Program-made: the position numbers and the translations under genes
Assembly: GCA_913020685.1 (NCBI GenBank)
Contig: CAJWAY010000067.1
Location: forward strand, 1 to 6,294
DNA: 6,294 nucleotides
Source of the DNA: an uncultured Flavobacteriaceae bacterium
GTDB lineage: Bacteria; Bacteroidota; Bacteroidia; Flavobacteriales; Flavobacteriaceae
Direction: 5' to 3'
Shown here: in pieces, positions 1 to 6,294 of the stretch
How the letters are laid out: each line of letters opens with the position of its first letter
Position numbering within the stretch: the stretch's first letter is position 1
Notes under the pieces: model-generated
Databases searched by the model: none
Told to the model about the DNA's origin: nothing
What the model saw: only the letters and a program-made list of their open reading frames with translations

Positions 1-1089
1 AGAGCAGCTACTTTATCAACTGATCACGGAAATATTGAAACCCCTATTTTCATGCCTGTGGGGACTTTAGCCACCGTAAAAGGTGTACACCAGAGGGAAT
101 TAAAGGAGGATATTAAGCCAGATATTGTCTTGGGAAATACTTACCATCTTTACCTCAGACCAGGAGGGGAAATTCTAAGACAAGCAGGAGGAATCCACCG
201 TTTTATGAATTGGTCATCTCCCATACTGACAGACTCTGGTGGATACCAAGTCTATTCTCTGACGGATAACAGAAAGATTAAAGAGGATGGGGTTACTTTT
301 AAATCCCATATTGATGGTTCCAAACATTTTTTTTCACCCGAAAGTGCCATCGATATCCAACGGATAATAGGAGGTGATATCATCATGGCCTTTGACGAAT
401 GTACTCCATATCCCTGTGAATACAAATATGCCAAGGAATCAATGCATATGACCCACAGATGGTTGGATCGGTGTATGGAACATCATGAAAAAACACCTTT
501 TGAATACAACCACCGTCAATTCCTATTCCCTATCGTTCAGGGAAGTATTTATAGAGATTTAAGGCAAGAGTCCACAGACTATGTTGCTTCCAAAGGTGCT
601 CCTGGTAATGCCATTGGAGGCTTATCGGTAGGAGAACCTGCTACCGAGATGTATGCCATGACCCAGTTGGTATGCGAAAGTTTGCCACAGGACAAACCAC
701 GATATTTGATGGGGGTTGGAACTCCGATCAATATTTTAGAAAATATCGCCTTGGGTATTGATATGTTTGATTGCGTGATGCCGACTAGAAACGCCAGAAA
801 TGGCATGTTATTTACTGCAGATGGTACCTTAAATATTAAAAACAAAAAATGGGAAAATGATTTTTCTCCCATCGACTCGGCCAATTATTGTTATGTGGAT
901 ACAGATTACTCCAAAGCATATCTTAGGCACTTGTTTACAGTTAATGAAATGTTAGGTAAGCAGATTGCCACCCTCCATAACCTTAGTTTTTATCTCTGGT
1001 TGGTTAGAGAGGCCAGAAAGCATATCTTAGCAGGTGATTTTAGCTTATGGAAGAACCAAATGTGCCGTCAAATGGACAATCGATTGTAG
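1..1089 (+). CDS. tgt: Queuine/preQ1 tRNA-guanine transglycosylase (Tgt), 5'-truncated by window edge
   Basis: This cytoplasmic enzyme swaps guanine-34 in the GUN anticodons of Asp, Asn, His and Tyr tRNAs for preQ1, a step of queuosine synthesis. The frame is open from base 1 (RAATLSTDHGNIETPIF leads into the Met at 52), so that Met is internal and 362 residues are visible. By alignment from memory with E. coli Tgt (375 aa), about 10-15 N-terminal residues are missing. Family motifs run in order: TDSGGYQVYSL (general acid/base Asp), DIIMAFDECTPYP (base-binding Asp and the Cys typical of bacterial enzymes), IVQGSIYRDLR, AIGGLSVGEP, and FDCVMPTRNARNG (nucleophile Asp at 769-771). The C-terminal zinc site is unusual: of the C-x-C-x2-C set only the middle Cys (889-891) remains, although the His of TLHNL (976-978) is kept. 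The stop is TAG. The permease gene starts one base later, so the two are probably co-transcribed. Confidence 0.97.
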   Translation, partial: RAATLSTDHGNIETPIFMPVGTLATVKGVHQRELKEDIKPDIVLGNTYHLYLRPGGEILRQAGGIHRFMNWSSPILTDSGGYQVYSLTDNRKIKEDGVTFKSHIDGSKHFFSPESAIDIQRIIGGDIIMAFDECTPYPCEYKYAKESMHMTHRWLDRCMEHHEKTPFEYNHRQFLFPIVQGSIYRDLRQESTDYVASKGAPGNAIGGLSVGEPATEMYAMTQLVCESLPQDKPRYLMGVGTPINILENIALGIDMFDCVMPTRNARNGMLFTADGTLNIKNKKWENDFSPIDSANYCYVDTDYSKAYLRHLFTVNEMLGKQIATLHNLSFYLWLVREARKHILAGDFSLWKNQMCRQMDNRL

Positions 1090-1090
1090 T

Positions 1091-2164
1091 ATGAAAATCA
1101 TGGATTGGTACATTATCAAAAAATACCTCTCCACTTTTGTGGTGATGATCTTGCTGTTTATTCCCATAGGAATCATGGTTGACATGGCCGAAAAAATAGA
1201 TAAGTTTAAGGAAAATGAGGTTCCTACTCAAGCAATATTTAGTTACTATTTGGATTTTACATGGTACTTTGGTAATTTACTTTTCCCTATATTTCTTTTT
1301 TTGGCTGTTATATGGTTTACTTCAAAACTAGCTAACAATACTGAAATCATTGCCCTACTGAGTTCGGGGATTTCCTTTTCTCGATTTTTAACACCATATT
1401 TAGTTTCGGCAGGAATTATTGCTCTATTTGCTTTTTTTGCAGGAATGTTCATAGTCCCAAAGTCCAATGCCAGCTATAATGCATTTCAATACAAATATAT
1501 AGCCAAAAAAAATGACCGTCAAACCAAGAACCTCATAAAACAAATTAACCCTAAAGAATATATTTTTGTGAGCAGTTACGATCCAGTACGAAAAAGTGCT
1601 AATAATTTTACATTGGAACATTTTGAAGAGAATATGATGACTTTCAAGATACAATCTAGTAGCATCCGTTGGGTAGATAAAGACAGTGTTTTTAGGCTTT
1701 CCTCCTATGTTAGGAGATCTTTTACCGATAATGGTGAAATTTATTCAAGAAGAAACCGATTGGATACTTTGTTTGATTTTAAAATTGACGATCTTGCGCC
1801 CGTCAATTACAAAGCCGAAACCTTGACTTTTTCAACACTAAATGAATTCATTAAGAAAGAGCGAGAGGGTGGCTCTGTAATGATCAACAGTCATTTATTG
1901 GTAAGGCACAAAAGATGGAGTCTACCTTTTTCAGCATTTGTTTTAACACTGATTGGTGTATCGGTTTCCTCTTTTAAAAGGAGAGGGGGAATGGGTGTAA
2001 ACCTTGCTTTGGGCATATCATTGGGATTTCTTTTTATATTTTTCGATAAAATATTTTCTGTATTGGTTAATAAGTCAAATTTTTCTCCATTACTAGGAGC
2101 CTGGCTTCCAGTATTATTATTTGGAAGTTTGGCTATTTTTCTTCTCAACAGAGCAAGAAGCTAA
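1091..2164 (+). CDS. LptF/LptG-family permease (YjgP/YjgQ), LPS export transporter subunit
   Basis: This is an inner-membrane permease of the YjgP/YjgQ family. In well-studied bacteria LptF and LptG pair with the ATPase LptB and with LptC to lift lipopolysaccharide out of the inner membrane. The 357 residues show the family layout: three hydrophobic segments (about 13-33, 58-79 and 101-123), a hydrophilic periplasmic domain of about 150 residues, then three more (about 278-297, 302-324 and 334-353). The family-like stretch KRRGGMGVNLALGISLG sits between helices 4 and 5. I chose ATG 1091, one base after the tgt stop. An in-frame ATG at 1034 lies deep inside tgt and would add 19 non-membrane residues, and ATG 1100 would remove only three. 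No Shine-Dalgarno sequence is visible. Sequence alone does not let me say whether it is LptF or LptG, so no symbol is given. Confidence 0.9.
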   Translation: MKIMDWYIIKKYLSTFVVMILLFIPIGIMVDMAEKIDKFKENEVPTQAIFSYYLDFTWYFGNLLFPIFLFLAVIWFTSKLANNTEIIALLSSGISFSRFLTPYLVSAGIIALFAFFAGMFIVPKSNASYNAFQYKYIAKKNDRQTKNLIKQINPKEYIFVSSYDPVRKSANNFTLEHFEENMMTFKIQSSSIRWVDKDSVFRLSSYVRRSFTDNGEIYSRRNRLDTLFDFKIDDLAPVNYKAETLTFSTLNEFIKKEREGGSVMINSHLLVRHKRWSLPFSAFVLTLIGVSVSSFKRRGGMGVNLALGISLGFLFIFFDKIFSVLVNKSNFSPLLGAWLPVLLFGSLAIFLLNRARS

Positions 2165-2186
2165 TAAATTAACAAATAACTAAATC

Positions 2187-2219
2187 TTTACCACCTATTA
2201 ACTTATATTTTTAATTTTA
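2187..2219 (+). promoter_or_regulatory. Weak candidate Bacteroidota-type promoter for accA
   Basis: The 73-base gap before accA is AT-rich and has no hairpin. TAATTTTA (2212-2219) matches the Bacteroidota -7 element TAnnTTTG in all but the last base. TTTA (2187-2190) lies 21 bases upstream, where a -33 TTTG would be expected. The predicted transcript would have only a short leader before the ATG at 2238. In such AT-rich sequence a match this loose can arise by chance, so it is only a candidate. Confidence 0.25.
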
Positions 2220-2237
2220 CACAAGCTATATGTATAA

Positions 2238-3191
2238 ATGGAATACTTAGATTTTGAGCTTCCTATTAAAGAGCTCCAAGAACAAATTGCTAAATGTCAA
2301 GCCATCGGTAACGAAAGCAGCGTTGATGTTACTGAAACATGTAAATTATTAACAGATAAACTAGATACTGCTAAGAAGAGTATTTATAGTAATCTCTCTC
2401 CTTGGCAAAAGGTTCAATTGTCTCGCCATCCCTCTAGACCATACGCATTGGATTACATCAATGCGCTTTCTGGTAATAGTTTTCTGGAGTTACATGGTGA
2501 TAGAAATTTTGCAGATGACAAAGCAATGGTAGGGGGATTGGGAAAAATTGACAATCAGACATTTATGTTTATTGGTACACAAAAAGGATACAATACTAAA
2601 ACAAGACAATATCGAAATTTTGGGATGTCCAAACCTGAGGGCTACCGTAAGGCTCTCAGATTGATGAAAATGGCTGAAAAATTTGGAATACCCATAGTTT
2701 CATTAATTGATACACCTGGTGCATATCCAGGTCTGGGAGCTGAAGAGCGGGGTCAGGGTCAAGCAATTGCTAATAATATTTACCAGATGCTATCAATTAA
2801 AACCCCAATAATTATCACTATTATAGGTGAGGGTGCTTCGGGTGGTGCTTTGGGAATTGGCGTTGGAGATCTAATCTATATGCTAGAAAATACATGGTAC
2901 TCAGTAATTTCTCCTGAATCCTGTTCTTCAATTCTTTGGAGAAGTTGGGAACACAAAGAAACTGCTGCCAAAGCTTTAAAACTTACTGCAGAAGATATGT
3001 TGAAATCCAAGTTGATTGATAAAATTATCAAAGAACCTCTTGGGGGTGCACATTTTGACCGAAACAATGTTTTTCAAACTGTTAAAAAACAAATTATAGA
3101 AGCTTTTAGAACTCTTGACAAAATGGACAGCGATCAACTGATTAATGCCAGAAGAGCCAAATTCTCTAATATGGGAGCCTTCCAAAGTTAG
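2238..3191 (+). CDS. accA: Acetyl-CoA carboxylase carboxyltransferase subunit alpha
   Basis: AccA pairs with AccD to form the carboxyltransferase that moves CO2 from biotin on AccB to acetyl-CoA, giving malonyl-CoA for fatty acid synthesis in the cytoplasm. Its 317 residues match the usual length (319 in E. coli). The N-terminal helical part opens with LDFELPIKELQEQI, followed by LSRHPSRPYALDYI (about 61-74) and LHGDRNFADDKAMVGG (about 85-100). The crotonase-type core has NFGMSKPEGYRKALRLMKMA, IDTPGAYPGLGAEERGQ (157-173), the oxyanion-hole segment GEGASGGALGIGVGD (197-211), YSVISPESCSSILW and EPLGGAH. The start is well fixed, because an in-frame TAA lies immediately before ATG 2238. accD is not in the window, and neither neighbour belongs to fatty acid synthesis. 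The stop is TAG. Confidence 0.98.
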   Translation: MEYLDFELPIKELQEQIAKCQAIGNESSVDVTETCKLLTDKLDTAKKSIYSNLSPWQKVQLSRHPSRPYALDYINALSGNSFLELHGDRNFADDKAMVGGLGKIDNQTFMFIGTQKGYNTKTRQYRNFGMSKPEGYRKALRLMKMAEKFGIPIVSLIDTPGAYPGLGAEERGQGQAIANNIYQMLSIKTPIIITIIGEGASGGALGIGVGDLIYMLENTWYSVISPESCSSILWRSWEHKETAAKALKLTAEDMLKSKLIDKIIKEPLGGAHFDRNNVFQTVKKQIIEAFRTLDKMDSDQLINARRAKFSNMGAFQS

Positions 3192-3212
3192 ACATCACTT
3201 AATATTTTATTC

Positions 3213-3241
3213 TTATCAACAAGTTTAACTTTTTATCAACA
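3213..3241 (+). repeat. Two direct copies of TTATCAACA (DnaA-box-like) upstream of dnaB
   Basis: TTATCAACA occurs at 3213-3221 and again at 3233-3241. The start-to-start distance is exactly 20 bases, close to two helical turns, and both copies are in the same orientation. Each differs from the strict DnaA box TTATCCACA at one position (sixth base, C to A). The interrupted palindrome AGTTTAACT (3222-3230) fills most of the space between them. The location, about 80-110 bases before the dnaB start, would suit a regulatory site. DnaA binding is inference, because the altered position lies in the usually conserved part of the box. Confidence 0.4.
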
Positions 3242-3274
3242 ACCAATTTGTTTACCTCTGTAAGATAAAATTTG
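3230..3274 (+). promoter_or_regulatory. Weak candidate promoter region for dnaB
   Basis: Two poor matches to the Bacteroidota -7 element TAnnTTTG are visible. TACCTCTG (3253-3260) has one mismatch and a TTTT 19 bases upstream (3230-3233). TAAAATTTG (3266-3274) has one extra base in its spacer. If the first is real, the second TTATCAACA copy lies between the -33 and -7 elements. The rest of the gap, to 3320, is AT-rich and shows no hairpin. Neither match is strong enough to call alone. Confidence 0.2.
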
Positions 3275-3320
3275 AATATATTTTAAATAGCAAACCAAGT
3301 AAACCATTTACATTAGCTGA

Positions 3321-4853
3321 ATGGAGAAAACTAATCCTAGTCAATCAAGTAAATCATCTTCAGGAACAGTAATTAACCTCAAGCAGGGAAAGTTGCCACC
3401 TCAGGCTATCGAATTAGAAGAGGCTGTTTTGGGGGCTATGCTAATTGATAAAAAAGGTGTGGACGAGGTTATCGATCTTCTTGAACCCGAAGCTTTTTAC
3501 AAATCATCGCATAAAAATATTTTTGAATCGATTTTTAGATTGTTTCAAAACTCCCAACCAATTGACTTATTGACAGTTTCTGCTGATTTGAGAAAAAATG
3601 GAAAATTGGAAAGTATTGGAGGTGATTATTACTTGGTCCATCTTACACAAAAAGTTGCTTCATCTGCTCACATAGAGTTTCACGCTCGAATTATCTTACA
3701 AAAATACATTCAAAGAAGCCTTATACGTATTTCAAATGAGATCATAGAATCCTCATATAAGGAATCTATTGATGTTTTTGATTTGTTGGACGAGGCGGAA
3801 TCTAAGTTGTATGATATTGCACAGGGAAACATCAAAAAATCCTCTTATACCGCGCAAAATCTTGTGATGCTAGCTAAGAAAAAAATTGAGGAAATTGCTA
3901 ACAAGGATGGTTTAAGCGGAATAGCTTCAGGTTTCGAAAAACTTGACCTTCTAACCTCTGGATGGCAGCCAAGTGATTTGATTATCATCGCTGCCCGTCC
4001 AGGTATGGGTAAAACAGCACTTACCCTGTCTATGGCTAGAAATATGGCTGTAACCAAGCAAACGCCTGTCGCTTTTTTCTCTCTTGAAATGTCTTCCATA
4101 CAGTTGATTACTAGACTTATTTCCTCTGAAACTGGACTTTCGTCAGAAAAACTCAGAACAGGAAAATTAGCAGATCATGAGTGGAAACAGCTTAACGTAA
4201 AGGTTGGGGATCTTGAAAAAGCACCCTTATTTATTGATGATACCCCTGCTCTTTCAATTTTTGACCTACGTGCTAAAGCCAGGCGACTCGCTTCACAACA
4301 TGATATAAAACTCATTATTGTTGATTATTTACAGTTGATGACTGCAGGAACCGGTAGTAAAGCAGGTAATCGCGAACAAGAGATTTCAACAATTTCGAGA
4401 AACCTAAAGTCATTGGCGAAGGAATTGGATGTTCCTGTAATTGCCCTTTCTCAACTTTCGAGAGCTGTAGAGACTAGAGGCGGAACCAAAAGACCTCAAC
4501 TTTCTGACCTTAGAGAATCCGGTGCCATTGAGCAAGACGCGGATATCGTTTCATTTATTTATAGACCTGAGTATTATGGTATTGAGGAGTGGGATGATGA
4601 AGAACATTCTTCATCTATTGGTCAAGCAGAGTTAATCCTTGCCAAACACCGAAACGGAGGACTCGACAACATTCGTATGAAATTTATAGGGAACTTAGGT
4701 AAATTTGAAGATTTACAGACTAATGACTTACCTTATGAGTTCCAATCCAAAATGAATGATAATGACCCCTCTAACGAGTACAAAGGAAATCTGCCAGGAC
4801 CAGATGACGTTTTTGATCTCCCCTCAAATGGGAAGGATGATATGCCATTTTAA
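3321..4853 (+). CDS. dnaB: Replicative DNA helicase DnaB
   Basis: DnaB is the hexameric 5'-3' helicase that unwinds DNA ahead of the replisome and recruits primase. The 510 residues start with a Ser-rich leader (about 1-20), then the N-terminal helical domain from LPPQAIELEEAVLGAML (about 25-125) and a linker. The RecA-like motor domain (about 195-465) has Walker A ARPGMGKT (225-232), catalytic Glu in SLEM (256), Walker B LIIVDYLQLM (Asp335), the glutamine loop ALSQLSR (376-381), LRESGAIEQDAD (397-408) and the presumed arginine finger in KHRNGG (Arg444). No intein interrupts it. After about residue 465 comes a low-complexity tail rich in Asp, Asn, Pro and Gly that ends DDMPF, very like the SSB C-terminal tip. 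An in-frame TGA directly before ATG 3321 fixes the start. The stop overlaps that of the converging HAD gene. Confidence 0.98.
   Translation: MEKTNPSQSSKSSSGTVINLKQGKLPPQAIELEEAVLGAMLIDKKGVDEVIDLLEPEAFYKSSHKNIFESIFRLFQNSQPIDLLTVSADLRKNGKLESIGGDYYLVHLTQKVASSAHIEFHARIILQKYIQRSLIRISNEIIESSYKESIDVFDLLDEAESKLYDIAQGNIKKSSYTAQNLVMLAKKKIEEIANKDGLSGIASGFEKLDLLTSGWQPSDLIIIAARPGMGKTALTLSMARNMAVTKQTPVAFFSLEMSSIQLITRLISSETGLSSEKLRTGKLADHEWKQLNVKVGDLEKAPLFIDDTPALSIFDLRAKARRLASQHDIKLIIVDYLQLMTAGTGSKAGNREQEISTISRNLKSLAKELDVPVIALSQLSRAVETRGGTKRPQLSDLRESGAIEQDADIVSFIYRPEYYGIEEWDDEEHSSSIGQAELILAKHRNGGLDNIRMKFIGNLGKFEDLQTNDLPYEFQSKMNDNDPSNEYKGNLPGPDDVFDLPSNGKDDMPF
4850..4853. other. Tail-to-tail overlap of dnaB and the HAD gene
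   Basis: The dnaB stop TAA is at 4851-4853. The minus-strand HAD stop reads as TTA on the plus strand at 4850-4852, so the two genes share four bases and two bases belong to both stops. The HAD stop uses the last base of the final Phe codon of dnaB. There is no room for a separate terminator between these convergent genes, and I see no clear hairpin at the junction. Confidence 0.95.
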
Positions 4854-5467
4854 AGTTTAATCTCATTAGCCTCAAGGTTTAACCTCAAGTCTATTGGATT
4901 TTTAAAATGAATGGTATGGATACCAATATCTTTCGCCGCTAATACGTTTCTCAGATTATCGTCTATAAACAGGCTTTCCTCTGCCATAAAATCAAAACGA
5001 TCCAAGGTTAATTGGTAAATATCTGGAAAAGGTTTTCGGGTCTTTTCGATACCAGAAACAACAATCCCCTCAAAACGGTTTAGGAATTCAAACCGATCTA
5101 AAGCAACCGGAAAGGTCTCTGCGCTCCAGTTGGTCAGAGCAACTATTCTCAAATTGGGTTTCTTTAGCAGTTGATTGAGAATCTTAACTGTTTCAGTAAT
5201 GGGGTCTCCAAGCATCTCTTCCCAACGCCCATAGTACATTCTGATCCATTCCTCGTATTGGGGAAATATTTTCACCCGATCCTCAGTGGCCTGTTGCAAT
5301 GGATAGCCTGCATCTTGATTTTCATTCCATTCCATAGTGCAGATTTTATCAAAAAACCATCGCATTTTTTTGCGATCTCCTTTGAAAACATCTAGGTAGA
5401 CATATTCTGGATTCCAATCGATGAGTACACCTCCCAAATCGAAAATGATATTTTTTATTTTGCCCAT
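4850..5467 (-). CDS. HAD-superfamily phosphatase, subfamily IA (YihX-like)
   Basis: This is a small soluble haloacid dehalogenase-fold hydrolase of 205 residues, probably a phosphatase for a sugar phosphate or other small metabolite. The substrate cannot be read from the sequence. Motif I is IIFDLGGVLIDWNP with nucleophile Asp10. The position two residues on, usually Asp in phosphatases, is Gly, as in E. coli YihX (a glucose-1-phosphatase with DLGNV). A helical cap follows (about 18-90). Motif II is VALTNWS (Thr112), motif III is the Lys in EKTRKPFPDIY (Lys145 most likely), and motif IV is LFIDDNLRNVLAAKDIGI (Asp169, Asp170). The length is normal and there is no signal peptide. ATG 5467 lies 2 bases after the prfB stop, so co-transcription and perhaps translational coupling are likely. 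No Shine-Dalgarno sequence is visible. Confidence 0.9.
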   Translation of the reverse strand: MGKIKNIIFDLGGVLIDWNPEYVYLDVFKGDRKKMRWFFDKICTMEWNENQDAGYPLQQATEDRVKIFPQYEEWIRMYYGRWEEMLGDPITETVKILNQLLKKPNLRIVALTNWSAETFPVALDRFEFLNRFEGIVVSGIEKTRKPFPDIYQLTLDRFDFMAEESLFIDDNLRNVLAAKDIGIHTIHFKNPIDLRLNLEANEIKL

Positions 5468-5469
5468 AA

Positions 5470-6294
5470 TTATTTCTTAACTCTATTTTGTCCCATTAAC
5501 ATAAGATAGCTTTTTAGAAAATCATCGATACCCCCATTCATCACGCTATCCACATTATTAGTTTCGGTTTGGGTTCTAACGTCTTTTACCAACTTGTAGG
5601 GGTGCATGACATAGTTTCTGATTTGGGATCCCCATTCGATTTTCTTTTTTGAGGCCTCTATCTCATCTCGGGCCGATAGTTTTTTTTGCAATTCGATTTC
5701 ATAAAGCTGAGATTTTAAAAGTTGCATCGCTTTATTTTTGTTTTCCAATTGTGAACGAGTTTCAGAATTTTCGATGATGATGCCAGTGGGATGATGTCTC
5801 AAACGTACTGCAGTCTCAACTTTGTTAACATTTTGCCCACCAGCACCACTGGCACGCATTGTTTCCCAATTATACTCAGAGGGGTTGACAACTATTTCGA
5901 TGCTTTCATCAACTAATGGGTATACATATACCGAAGCAAAAGAGGTATGCCTTTTTGCATTGCTGTCAAAAGGTGAAATTCTAACTAGTCGGTGAACTCC
6001 GTTTTCTCCTTTAAGCCAGCCAAAAGCGTATTCACCATTTAATTCAAGGGTTACTGTTTTTATTCCTGCTACATCACCTGGTTGATTATTGAGTTCTCTG
6101 ACTTTGATTTTATTTTTCTCAGCCCACATCAAATACATTCGCATTAGCATTTCAGCCCAATCACAACTTTCTGTTCCTCCTGCACCTGCAGTAATCTGGA
6201 GGACAGCACTGAGGTCGTCTCCCTCGTTAGATAACATGTTTAGAAATTCAATCTCCTCGAGTTGAATCAGGGTTTGGTTGTAATGATCCTCTAC
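5470..6294 (-). CDS. prfB: Peptide chain release factor 2 (RF2), 5'-truncated by window edge
   Basis: RF2 recognises UGA and UAA stop codons in the ribosomal A site and triggers peptide release. The visible 274 residues start at the window edge (VEDHYNQTLIQLEEIEFLN, before the internal Met at 6237) and run to RVKK and TAA. Class identity comes from ISPFDS, whose SPF tripeptide (5968-5976) is the RF2 codon reader where RF1 has PxT, and from the peptidyl-transferase motif GGQ (5833-5841). Their 45-residue spacing equals that of E. coli RF2. The residue four before GGQ is Ala, the common form, rather than the Thr of E. coli K-12. Compared with E. coli RF2 (365 aa), roughly 95-100 N-terminal residues lie beyond the right edge. 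That missing part includes the position near codon 26 where many bacteria have a UGA frameshift site, so its presence cannot be judged. Confidence 0.97.
   Translation of the reverse strand, partial: VEDHYNQTLIQLEEIEFLNMLSNEGDDLSAVLQITAGAGGTESCDWAEMLMRMYLMWAEKNKIKVRELNNQPGDVAGIKTVTLELNGEYAFGWLKGENGVHRLVRISPFDSNAKRHTSFASVYVYPLVDESIEIVVNPSEYNWETMRASGAGGQNVNKVETAVRLRHHPTGIIIENSETRSQLENKNKAMQLLKSQLYEIELQKKLSARDEIEASKKKIEWGSQIRNYVMHPYKLVKDVRTQTETNNVDSVMNGGIDDFLKSYLMLMGQNRVKK

Noticed and set aside
327..334. Run of eight T in tgt, with similar eight-base runs at 1505-1512 and 5680-5687, as possible phase-variable or slippage sites
   Set aside because: All three encode ordinary family sequence in a continuous frame, and such runs are common in AT-rich genomes. 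Nothing suggests switching.
579..884. 101-residue minus-strand open frame inside tgt
   Set aside because: It lies wholly opposite the conserved Tgt catalytic region and its translation resembles no family I know. It is a shadow of the real gene, like the other antisense frames under the permease, accA and dnaB.
1034..1090. Earlier in-frame ATG for the permease, overlapping the end of tgt
   Set aside because: It would add 19 polar residues before a normal family N-terminus. ATG 1091, directly after the tgt stop, gives the expected length and topology.
3261..3290. AT-rich imperfect inverted repeat before dnaB as a terminator or DNA-unwinding element
   Set aside because: The arms are short and only A/T, there is no GC stem or U-run, and there are no AT-rich 13-mer repeats, so neither a terminator nor an origin can be supported.
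3321..4853. Possible intein in dnaB, a common insertion site
   Set aside because: Walker A, Walker B and downstream motifs follow with normal spacing, and the total length of 510 residues leaves no room for an intein.
5171..5395. 74-residue plus-strand open frame inside the HAD gene
   Set aside because: It is opposite the HAD cap region, has no family resemblance and no start signal, and is best explained as an antisense shadow.
6238..6294. Programmed UGA frameshift of prfB
   Set aside because: The visible 5' part corresponds to about residue 100 of RF2, and the frameshift site lies near codon 26, outside the window. No stop or frame break occurs in the visible part.

Overview
The window is AT-rich chromosomal DNA packed with housekeeping genes. 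It most likely comes from a member of the Bacteroidota, and by protein flavour probably the Cytophagales (Cyclobacteriaceae-like). The grounds are the Tgt variant without the usual zinc cysteines, the pairing of tgt with an LptF/LptG-type permease, the lack of Shine-Dalgarno sequences before the starts, and the style of DnaB and AccA. The family assignments are firm. The genus-level placement is inference.

Layout: the left two thirds (1-4853) read on the plus strand. First is a queuine tRNA-ribosyltransferase gene (tgt) cut at its 5' end by the window edge. One base later comes a six-helix LptF/LptG-family permease. A 73-base AT-rich gap leads to accA (acetyl-CoA carboxylase carboxyltransferase alpha subunit). 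A 129-base gap then leads to dnaB (replicative helicase). That second gap carries two copies of TTATCAACA, a one-mismatch relative of the DnaA box, exactly 20 bases apart. The right third (4850-6294) reads on the minus strand: prfB (release factor 2, cut at its 5' end by the right edge) and, 2 bases after it, a HAD-family phosphatase. This gene converges on dnaB and the two genes overlap by 4 bases at their stop codons.

How the genes relate: tgt modifies tRNA anticodons and prfB terminates translation. The permease and accA both serve the envelope, through LPS export and fatty acid precursor supply. dnaB drives replication fork progress. Only tgt-permease and prfB-HAD look like tight transcriptional pairs. 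accA and dnaB each have their own upstream gap and could be transcribed separately.

I found no mobile element, CRISPR array, RNA gene, toxin-antitoxin pair or defence system, and no undescribed multi-gene system. The points most worth a second look are an SSB-like acidic tail ending in DDMPF on DnaB, the paired DnaA-box-like repeats before dnaB, and the loss of zinc ligands in Tgt. No gap between genes exceeds 130 bases, and I see no clear hairpin terminator anywhere.
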